This document shows positions 16,592-23,321 of a stretch of DNA of 34,875 nucleotides, piece after piece. Position 1 is the first letter of the stretch; each line of letters begins with the position of its first letter. The stretch comes from Parvibaculum sp049651025 (GTDB lineage: Bacteria > Pseudomonadota > Alphaproteobacteria > Parvibaculales > Parvibaculaceae). Both the position numbers and the translations under genes were made by a program. The notes under the pieces were generated by a model that searched no databases, was not told the origin of the DNA, and saw only the letters and a program-made list of their open reading frames with translations. The stretch covers positions 1 through 34,875 of the forward strand of contig NZ_JBASBH010000100.1 in NCBI RefSeq assembly GCF_049651025.1. The letters run 5' to 3'.

Positions 16592-18262
16592 ATGATTGCC
16601 AGAAAACTTCTCGTAACCGTTTCGAGCGCCGTGCTCCTGTCTCAAGCCGCCTATGCGGCGACCACAAACCCGCTGACCGCCCCCGCGCCGGGCACCATCC
16701 TGACGCCGCCCGCGCCTTCGCCCGAACTGCCGCGACGCGAAGTGCCTCGCCTGCGCGAAGATCTGGGCCTTCCCAATGGCGCGGCGAAAGTGTTGAACTT
16801 CCGGGTCGCTCAGGTTCGCGTGATGGGCGCGACCGTGATTGATGAGGCCCTCGTTGCCAGGCAATTCGATGCCATCGTCAACAAGCCCATCACTGCGCTC
16901 GACCTCAGAGCGGCCCTTGATCGCGTGAACAAGCTTTACGAGGAAGCAGGTTACGCACTGGGCCGCGCCTTTGTTCCAGTTCAGGTGATGCAGGGCGGCA
17001 CGCTCATCATACGCGTGGTCGAAGGGCATATCGGCGACATCACGATCGACACGGACAGCGAAAGCGCGAAGGCCAGCATCAAGCGCTTCAGTCAACGCAT
17101 CATGGCGGAAAAGCCGCTGCGTACGGAAACGCTGGAGCGCTATTTGCTGCTCATCAGCGACATACCGGGAATAGAGATCAGCGGGCAATTGACCGGCATG
17201 AATGTCTATACCGGCACCGCGACGATGGCGCTGAAAGCGGAACACGACCTCTATTCGCTGAGCACCGCGGTGGACAATCGAGCCAACCTCGACAGCGCGC
17301 CATTCCAGACCTATCTCACCGGCGCGCTCAACAGCATCCTGGGTGATGGCGAACAGCTCTCGCTCACGGTCCTCGCTACGCCCGAGATCAGAACGCAGCA
17401 ATACTTCCGCCTCTCCTATTCGACCCTGATCGGATCAGACGGATTGCGGGCGACGGTCGGCGGTTCATTTGCGAAATCGAAAGCGGGCGATCTCCCCGCC
17501 AATTTCGACTTCACCTCGCAAAGCACGGGTTTCGATGCAACGCTCACCTATCCCTTTATTCGATCAATCTCGGAAAATCTGATCGGCAATGTCGGCGCAT
17601 ATGCGACGCAGGCGACCAACGATCTCAATGGCTTTCGTTTTTCCGAGGATGCAATCCGCGCGGCTTTTGCCGATGCCAATTATTCGCTGCGCGTCAATGA
17701 GAGGCTATCCATCGGCGCAAATGGCCGCGTGACGCAAGGCATCGGCGCCTTCGGCGCCGGTCCCGACGATATGCTGCATTCGCGTCTCGGCACGAAGCCG
17801 TGGTTCTTCAAAACGCGCGCTGGCGCAAATATGTCTTATGCGATCACGGAAAAACTCGGACTGAGCGCCTCGGCAGAGGGACAATATAGTCCTCACTCAC
17901 TCTATGCTTCCGAGGAAATCAGCTTCGGCGGCGCGCATTTCGGCCGCGGCTTCGACACCTCGGAAACATCGGGCGATAGCGGATATGGCACGTCGCTGCA
18001 GATGCAATACAGACTCGATACCGAATTCGCGGGCGGCTGGACATTCGTGCCCTATACGTTTCTCGACCAGTCGCAGGTCTTCAACAAGGCCATCGATCAG
18101 CAAGGCAATGATCGCCTTGTATCGACTGGTATCGGCCTCACGGTCTCCAATCGCAAGTGGCTCGCCTTGGGTGTCGAGCTGGATAAACCGCTCAACCGGA
18201 GCGTCGCCTCGCGCGGGAACCGCGATCCGCGTCTTTATCTATCCCTCGAATTGCGCCTCTAG
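16592..18262 (+). CDS. TpsB/ShlB-family outer-membrane translocator
   Basis: 556 residues. Signal peptide (1-22, AYA), a Pro-rich linker (about 27-55), then a POTRA_2 domain (about 70-155: FRVAQVRVMGATVI, ALDRVNKLYEEAGY, RVVEGHIGDI). The rest is a 16-strand-type barrel of ShlB/FhaC/HecB. The L6-loop motif appears as GGAHFGRGF and the partner strand as FLDQSQVF, matching the family's VRGF and FxDxG signatures. It should secrete a TpsA exoprotein, but no TpsA-type gene is in the window. ATG at 16592 is chosen for GAAGGA 6 nt upstream and the signal peptide. It converges with the repeat lipoprotein and is followed by a hairpin. Confidence 0.88.
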   Translation: MIARKLLVTVSSAVLLSQAAYAATTNPLTAPAPGTILTPPAPSPELPRREVPRLREDLGLPNGAAKVLNFRVAQVRVMGATVIDEALVARQFDAIVNKPITALDLRAALDRVNKLYEEAGYALGRAFVPVQVMQGGTLIIRVVEGHIGDITIDTDSESAKASIKRFSQRIMAEKPLRTETLERYLLLISDIPGIEISGQLTGMNVYTGTATMALKAEHDLYSLSTAVDNRANLDSAPFQTYLTGALNSILGDGEQLSLTVLATPEIRTQQYFRLSYSTLIGSDGLRATVGGSFAKSKAGDLPANFDFTSQSTGFDATLTYPFIRSISENLIGNVGAYATQATNDLNGFRFSEDAIRAAFADANYSLRVNERLSIGANGRVTQGIGAFGAGPDDMLHSRLGTKPWFFKTRAGANMSYAITEKLGLSASAEGQYSPHSLYASEEISFGGAHFGRGFDTSETSGDSGYGTSLQMQYRLDTEFAGGWTFVPYTFLDQSQVFNKAIDQQGNDRLVSTGIGLTVSNRKWLALGVELDKPLNRSVASRGNRDPRLYLSLELRL

Positions 18263-18287
18263 CAGCAGCCGCAATCACGTCGAAAGG

Positions 18288-18313
18288 AAAGCCCGAACGC
18301 GAGTTCGGGCTTT
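18288..18313 (+). terminator. Hairpin terminator between convergent genes
   Basis: AAAGCCCGAAC and GTTCGGGCTTT pair perfectly (11 bp) around a GCGA tetraloop, 25 nt after the tpsB stop. The 3' arm ends in UUU and a second U4 follows 4 nt later. The A/U symmetry may let it act on the convergent lipoprotein gene as well. Confidence 0.7.
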
Positions 18314-18344
18314 CAAGTTTTCGAGGAACACCTGTCGCTGCAGA

Positions 18345-19382
18345 TCAGCGGCCTGAAAGAAGGCCGCCGAGAATGGGAAGAGAGCCTACAACCTGGGTGA
18401 CGGGTGCGAGCACTCCGCCGCCTTGAGCGGCTGGCAGGCTTGCCGTTGCGCCCGAAAGGACTGTGCCGACGACTGGCACGGAGGCGAGAGCTCCTGTTGC
18501 ACCGCCCGCAGGTGCGGTCGGCAACCCGCCGGGCAGGCTGTTCAAGACGGTGCCTATCCCGGTCCCGGCCAGAGGGCTGGGAGCGTTGCCCGCGACGACA
18601 TTAAGCACCGTGACAGCGGCATCGCCGAGAGGAGCAAGCGGCGCATTGCCTTGCGGAAGTTGTGCGGCGACCGCACCGCCGCTCCCGCCGCCGAGAGGGC
18701 TTTGTGCGCCTATGAGGTTGCCGACGAGATCGGCGCCGATAAGGGCCGAGACGACGCCGCCCTGCCCCGTCACGCCAAGCGCGGGCACCTGTGACAGGGC
18801 ACCGGCAACAGCGGATGTGGGGACGGCCTGTGCGACAGGTCCGAGAATAGGATCTGCAACATGATCGCCCAGGAGAGCACCAAGGAGACCATCATTACCA
18901 CCCGCGAAACTCGCAGGGATCACGCCCTGCGTCCCCAACACCGCGCCGCCGAGATCCAGGCCGGTCAAATCGGCGAGAACGCCGTCGGCACCCGTCAGGC
19001 CCAACCCGCCATTGAGTATCGATGCTTGCGTGTCGCCCGCCGCAGAGGCCGCGAGCGAGGGCAGCAGGCCTTTGCCGCCACCAGATGAGCCGAGCAACTC
19101 GCTAATGATATTGCCGTTACCCAGAGCGCCATCGAGCACATTACCGAGCGGGTCATTGCCGATGAGGTTTGCTACGGCTCCATTGTCTCCGGAAAGGCCG
19201 AGGCCACCTGCCGTGTCGAGCGGCGATGCGGGGCTGCTCGTGCCCGATAGGCTTTTCAATCCGGTAGTGCCCGAGGCGGTTGTCCCTGCTCCACCGACTT
19301 CGGATGACATTGAAATCTTGTCCGTGGCGCAACCTGCAAGCAACAGACCGGCCGAGCACAGAATGAGCGTTCTCTTAAGCAC
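18345..19382 (-). CDS. Glycine/leucine-rich repeat lipoprotein (paralogue 2)
   Basis: 345 residues with lipobox LAGC (Cys18). The mature protein is Gly/Leu/Ala/Pro-rich with no Trp and almost no aromatic residues. Three repeats (residues 60-108, 126-172, 200-243) share the unit of the lipoprotein at 1152-1883; the best match is GLGLTGADGVLADLTG here against GLGVNGKDGLLVDLTG there. The C-terminal 100 residues are LP/GG-rich (SLPGGLP, SLPILGGLL). The start is taken as GTG at 19382 because GGAGGAGAAG lies 4-13 nt upstream and the signal peptide then begins MLKRTLIL. It is divergent from tadG, whose upstream region carries the shared palindrome. Likely an envelope or surface protein of unknown function. 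Confidence 0.8.
   Translation of the reverse strand: MLKRTLILCSAGLLLAGCATDKISMSSEVGGAGTTASGTTGLKSLSGTSSPASPLDTAGGLGLSGDNGAVANLIGNDPLGNVLDGALGNGNIISELLGSSGGGKGLLPSLAASAAGDTQASILNGGLGLTGADGVLADLTGLDLGGAVLGTQGVIPASFAGGNDGLLGALLGDHVADPILGPVAQAVPTSAVAGALSQVPALGVTGQGGVVSALIGADLVGNLIGAQSPLGGGSGGAVAAQLPQGNAPLAPLGDAAVTVLNVVAGNAPSPLAGTGIGTVLNSLPGGLPTAPAGGATGALASVPVVGTVLSGATASLPAAQGGGVLAPVTQVVGSLPILGGLLSGR
18654..19205 (-). repeat. Three coding repeats of about 44-49 residues
   Basis: Units are encoded at 19059-19205, 18867-19007 and 18654-18785. Each opens with LG(L/V)-x-G-x2-G and contains an L-x-G-x-D step followed by a GG turn. They are diverged at DNA level and match the two units of the lipoprotein at 1152-1883. 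Confidence 0.55.
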
Positions 19383-19512
19383 TGGCTTCTCCTCCAACTG
19401 GTGCCGCGCCGGGATCGCCCACAACTCCTGCGCCTGCTTAATAAATTTGTACGGCAACCTTTGGGAAAGCGGTGTGGTGATATGTAAAGTTGTGTCACGC
19501 AGAAGGAGGCAG

Positions 19513-19545
19513 TCCGTAAACGGATTAGAGTATTCTTAACGGATT
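19513..19545. promoter_or_regulatory. Palindrome plus direct half-site upstream of tadG and lipoprotein 2
   Basis: TCCGTAAACGGA (19513-19524) differs by one central base from the perfect palindrome at 1975. AACGGATT occurs at 19519-19526 and again at 19538-19545, a 19-bp spaced direct repeat of the kind OmpR-type regulators bind. It lies 131 nt upstream of the lipoprotein start and 85 nt upstream of tadG. Confidence 0.45.
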
Positions 19546-19568
19546 GAAATCAGGCGCACTTCACATGA

Positions 19569-19583
19569 CGGATGTTTCATCCG
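19569..19583 (+). promoter_or_regulatory. Short hairpin in the tadG leader
   Basis: CGGATG-TTT-CATCCG, a perfect 6-bp inverted repeat with a 3-nt loop, 25 nt upstream of the tadG ATG. It could be a leader hairpin or another copy of a CGGAT-type operator half-site. Confidence 0.3.
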
Positions 19584-19608
19584 ATCATCGTGCGGGAGGA
19601 GGCCATCC

Positions 19609-21309
19609 ATGACCGGCTGCACCAAAAAGAGAAAGCTTCGAGGCCGTTTTCGGATAGGACGAAAATTCCTCGTCGATGACGGTGGCGTCATTTCGATAAT
19701 GGCAGCGCTTTCCCTCGCCATCGTTCTGGCGATCGCGGCTATCGTGGCGGATGCCGGCGTGTTGTTGCTGGAGCGCAGATCGTTGCAGGCCACGACCGAC
19801 GCGGCGGCGCTATCGGCAGCGCAGCATTTGCCGGACGGCGCACAAGCGGCGGCTGCGGAAGTTCTGGCAGCAAACGGCTATGGCACGGCAAATATCGAGC
19901 GGATTGAGACGGGCATCTATAAAGCAGACGAGACAATTCCGGCGACGAGCCGCTTTGTGGTCACCACCAATGATCCAGCGATCAATGCTGTGCGCATCGT
20001 CACGAAATCGGACGCACCGACCTATTTCGCACGCGCGCTCGGGCTTTCAAGTTTCAACACCGTGCATACGAGAGCTACCGCCGCCACAGTCGCGACGGCG
20101 AGCTTCGGAGCGGGGACGCGCCTTGCACAATTGAACGGCGGCCTCGTCAATCAGCTTCTCGGCGGACTGGTCGGCGCCAATCTCTCACTGTCACTGATCG
20201 ACTATCAGGCATTGGCAAATACGAAGATCAGCGCGCTCGCATTTTTGGACGCATTGGCAACCCGCACAGGAATTTCCGCTGGCAGCCGCTATGAAGACCT
20301 GCTTTCAAGCGGCGTCACCATGGGCAATATACTGGGCGCGGGCCTTGACGTTTTGCGTGACGCGTCCAGCGGTGCTAGCGGGAGCGTGTCAGGCTCCATC
20401 TCGGCACTGAACACACTGTCGGGGCAGGTACCACCCGGCACGACAGTCACTTTAGGCAATTTGATCGCGGCCCCAAGCATAGCAGGCCGAACAATCGGCA
20501 GCATCGGGGTCGGCGGCGATGGAGCGCAGCTTGACCTCTATAACCTGGTTGCCGCCGCCGCCCGAACGGCTGGAGCCGTAAAGAAGGTGAACGTCGACAC
20601 GGGCCTCACCCTCCCGATAGCTAACACCGCGCTAAAGGCGAGCGTGGCAATCGGCGAACCAATGGCACAAATTGCGCACGGTACTGTCGGCACATTCATC
20701 CGTACCTCGCAGGTCCGCATCGCGCTCAACGTGCAGCTACTGAATGTTTCAATTCCGCTGCTTCTGTCCACTTCGGTCAACGTTCCGATTTACGTCGAAA
20801 TGGCGCAAGGCACGGCAACGCTCGCCGCCATTCCATGTCGGCCCGAGAAGATGGTGACGTTGCTGGGGGCGTCCGGCGCCGTCAGCGCGCGCTACGGAGA
20901 TGCTGGAAGCGGCTTCACCAATTTCGCAACATCGCCGACAATCAGCGACCCCGCCATTGTCGATCTTCAAGTCTTGTTTGTAAGCGTGCCGATAAAGGCC
21001 AGCGGCGCGGCTAGCGTGGCCAGCGGCTCGGGCAGCGTCGACTTCAGCCAAGCCGACATTGACGGCGACACGATCCGATCGATCAATGGCACAGGCGCAA
21101 GCCAACTCTTCCCCAATCTGGCGAGTGCGCTTCGCTTGTCGGTTGCTGGCGCGAACGTACCCAGCGCATTGACGTCTCTGGTTTTCAACGCCGTCAATGC
21201 GCTCGGCTCTCCTGTCAGTGCGCTCCTTACGACACTCGGCATTCAACTCGGTGTACTCGACATGACCGTTAGCGGCGCGAAATGCGGGGTACCGGTTCTT
21301 GTCGGTTAA
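19609..21309 (+). CDS. tadG: TadG-like pilus assembly protein
   Basis: 566 residues. A basic leader is followed by a hydrophobic helix (about 27-52: GGVISIMAALSLAIVLAIAA) and the Tad-domain motif LLLERRSLQATTDAAALSAAQ (54-74), typical of TadG/DUF2134 proteins. The remaining 480 residues are periplasmic, Ala/Gly/Ser-rich beta-type sequence, including LDALATRTGISAGSRYEDLL near 215-235, with two cysteines in CRPEK and KCGVP. TadG is a minor pseudopilin-like protein of Flp pili. It is separated from the main tad operon and lies on the opposite strand beyond tpsB and the lipoprotein. The ATG has GGGAGGAGG 6 nt upstream. Confidence 0.82.
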   Translation: MTGCTKKRKLRGRFRIGRKFLVDDGGVISIMAALSLAIVLAIAAIVADAGVLLLERRSLQATTDAAALSAAQHLPDGAQAAAAEVLAANGYGTANIERIETGIYKADETIPATSRFVVTTNDPAINAVRIVTKSDAPTYFARALGLSSFNTVHTRATAATVATASFGAGTRLAQLNGGLVNQLLGGLVGANLSLSLIDYQALANTKISALAFLDALATRTGISAGSRYEDLLSSGVTMGNILGAGLDVLRDASSGASGSVSGSISALNTLSGQVPPGTTVTLGNLIAAPSIAGRTIGSIGVGGDGAQLDLYNLVAAAARTAGAVKKVNVDTGLTLPIANTALKASVAIGEPMAQIAHGTVGTFIRTSQVRIALNVQLLNVSIPLLLSTSVNVPIYVEMAQGTATLAAIPCRPEKMVTLLGASGAVSARYGDAGSGFTNFATSPTISDPAIVDLQVLFVSVPIKASGAASVASGSGSVDFSQADIDGDTIRSINGTGASQLFPNLASALRLSVAGANVPSALTSLVFNAVNALGSPVSALLTTLGIQLGVLDMTVSGAKCGVPVLVG

Positions 21310-21443
21310 CCATCCATACAATCACGCACACAATCGCGCGCTTTGCGGCGCTCAGCGTTTTATCGATAGGGCATATTGCGGATACGGTTCCACTCAGTCG
21401 CGGTGCCCTTATGAGCATAGCTAGTACAATCAGCGGACAAGAA

Positions 21444-21851
21444 ATGGGCAAGCCGCGAGCCCTCATCTACGATGATGATGAGGTTTTTGCGGAGGAATTT
21501 TCAGAAGCACTGGCGCGCATCGGCTACATCACGGAGACGCGAGCCGGGCGCACGAATTTTCCGCAGCTCGTCAATGTGTTCGCCCCCGATCTGCTCATTC
21601 TCGATCTTCATATGCCAGGGTGCGACGGCGTCGAAGTTCTCCGTGCGCTCCGAGACTATGAGCGCAAGCAGGAAATGGTCGTGGTGCTGGTTTCCGCAGC
21701 GGGCAAGGTTATGCTGGAAAGTGCATCCAACCTTGCCGTTGCCTATGGCATAAAGCTTCTGGGCGCATTACCAAAGCCGCTCAAGCTTGCCGATCTTACG
21801 GCCTTGCTTCTCCGCGGTTCTTCCGCTGACGACAAAACTGCACAAATCTGA
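21444..21851 (+). CDS. Single-domain response regulator
   Basis: 135 residues, a receiver domain only. Acidic residues DDD (10-12), phospho-acceptor Asp54 (LLILDLHMPG), a Ser in VLVS for the conserved T/S, and Lys in LPKPL. With no output domain it must act by protein contact or as a phosphate relay or sink. I prefer the ATG at 21444 (AGCGGACAAGAA upstream) over 21411, though the latter adds only 11 residues. It begins 134 nt after tadG and is followed by a second receiver gene. Confidence 0.8.
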   Translation: MGKPRALIYDDDEVFAEEFSEALARIGYITETRAGRTNFPQLVNVFAPDLLILDLHMPGCDGVEVLRALRDYERKQEMVVVLVSAAGKVMLESASNLAVAYGIKLLGALPKPLKLADLTALLLRGSSADDKTAQI

Positions 21852-21945
21852 AGCGTCGGCCGTCGCTGCTTTTTACCATCTCTTAAGAAACACGAGCGTC
21901 TCATGGACACGCGGACAGTTGGTTCCGCGTGAATGGGTGACTATC

Positions 21946-22335
21946 ATGCGAGCCACTGTGCTGGTTGCTGACGACGACGCTGAACAACTCGGCGAAATGA
22001 GGGAGTTCCTGAGCAATGCGGGTTTTGATGTCATCACCGCGAATGACGGTTTTCATGCCATCGAACAGATCGCGGCTCACGGCCCGAAGGTGATATTGCT
22101 CGACGTGAATATGCCCGGCTGGGATGGCGTGCGCGTCGCCGAAGCGGCGAGCAATCTTGATCATCGCGCCGTCATCATTCTGATGACTGCCGATGAGAGT
22201 GCGCTGAAATACGCGATCACCAGCGAAAGCGGCGCCGTCGGCGCATTCGCCAAGCCGGTTCAGCTCGACAAGCTTCTGGGGTTCCTGGAATCGGTGGTGG
22301 GGCGCTCAAGCGTCGAAGCATTGAGAGCGAACTAG
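21946..22335 (+). CDS. Single-domain response regulator
   Basis: 129 residues, a receiver only. DDD (9-11), phospho-acceptor Asp53 (VILLDVNMPG), Thr in ILMTADE, Lys in FAKPVQL. It is related to, but clearly diverged from, the receiver at 21444-21851; the two lie 94 nt apart on the same strand. The likely phosphodonor is the hybrid kinase at 23322. The ribosome-binding site is weak (GGGTGA), and an in-frame GTG three codons upstream is possible. Confidence 0.8.
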   Translation: MRATVLVADDDAEQLGEMREFLSNAGFDVITANDGFHAIEQIAAHGPKVILLDVNMPGWDGVRVAEAASNLDHRAVIILMTADESALKYAITSESGAVGAFAKPVQLDKLLGFLESVVGRSSVEALRAN

Positions 22336-22355
22336 CCGCGTCACGCCCTCTACCT

Positions 22356-22898
22356 TCAGCCCATATTTCCTGCATTCGCGCTTAGATGCGAAGCGGGCAT
22401 CGCCGACTGGTCACGAGCGCCTGATACATCCAAAAGCTGCTGCTTCAGACGCTCGGCCATTGCAGGCATCTTCTCACGCAACTCATCCAGACGCTGTAGC
22501 ATGCTTTTTGCCGTCAGATAACTGACGCCAAGCTTGCGGCTGACTTGTGAAACGCTGAGGCGCTGGCGGCGAATTTCCTGCGCATGGAAAAGCACCAGCC
22601 AGGATGAAAGCGTAACGCGCGTCCCGTGCAGAGGCGTGCCCGAAGTCACACTATATTGGCAACTCCGGCAAGCCTTACAGGTCCACAGACCCGGGCGTGT
22701 CGTAAGGCGACAAGCGGCACCAAGCGCGTGGCATCGCAAGCATTCAGGACCCTGCGGCCAACGCGCCGCTTCAAGAAGCGCGCGGCTCAGTTCCTCGGAC
22801 TCAAACACCTCGCCCAGCGTCGCTGTCTGGCGCGTGCGATCGAGAGATCCCGACAGCACTGTCGTCGCAGAAGGTGAAGGCGCAAAATTTTCCGACAT
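22356..22898 (-). CDS. Zinc-ribbon/HTH protein derived from an IS1595-type transposase N-terminus
   Basis: 180 residues. A zinc-ribbon with CLRC (Cys53, Cys56), then CKAC and C at 74, 77 and 80, followed by SVTSGTPLHGTRVTLSSW (83-100). That is the transposase zinc-ribbon signature of IS1595/ISXO2-family elements. A helix-turn-helix-like region follows (SVSQVSRKLGVSYLTAKSML, 115-134). The protein then ends with a 45-residue polar tail; the DDE/DDD catalytic domain that a full transposase of about 300 residues would have is absent, and the downstream sequence (convergent receiver gene) holds no remnant of it. It may be a domesticated DNA-binding protein or a truncated remnant. The frame is intact, which favours function. 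Confidence 0.7.
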   Translation of the reverse strand: MSENFAPSPSATTVLSGSLDRTRQTATLGEVFESEELSRALLEAARWPQGPECLRCHALGAACRLTTRPGLWTCKACRSCQYSVTSGTPLHGTRVTLSSWLVLFHAQEIRRQRLSVSQVSRKLGVSYLTAKSMLQRLDELREKMPAMAERLKQQLLDVSGARDQSAMPASHLSANAGNMG

Positions 22899-23321
22899 AT
22901 GGAGCCGTCCCGTCTGATGATTTCAGGAGTTCGCTCCCCCAGCGACGCTCTTTAATTAACGCATATCCAGTGCAGGCGTTCCCGAGAAAATTCGTGAAGT
23001 CGGAAGGCGCCGGAGAGATCTTTGCGGAACCGGGGGGGTGCTCGTTCTGATCATCCGTCGCCTTCCGATCAACCGAATTGCGCGGTTATTGCCGCCAACT
23101 CAATTCTGTGGCCGAAGAAGGCCCGAACCACGCCTGAATGTGCGATCACCGGGCGTCCGCGTCATTGGGAATTGCGTCGAGTTGTGTGGGGCAAATAGGC
23201 ATGGATTATGGAATCGCCAGCCGCTTCGTTGCGTGCCGTGCATTTTCGGAACCGCATAATTTGGCGACTTACGAGATATGCCCTGTTAGAGTCCCGGCTG
23301 CCTCTCGCAAGAAACGAAGTC
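22899..23321. other. Intergenic region upstream of the hybrid kinase
   Basis: 423 bp without a convincing gene; short open frames here lack ribosome-binding sites and protein character. It holds an imperfect 15-bp inverted repeat (23000-23068, listed separately), a G7 run at about 23032-23038, and TTAATTAA near 22952. The kinase promoter must lie here. Confidence 0.4.
23000..23068. repeat. Long imperfect inverted repeat (stem-loop)
   Basis: The arms are 23000-23014 and 23054-23068. They pair at 14 of 15 positions (10 bp, one C/T mismatch, 4 bp) around a 39-nt loop containing a G7 run. No U tract follows, so a simple terminator is unlikely. It could be a structured RNA, a leader element or a relic of mobile-element ends. 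Confidence 0.45.
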
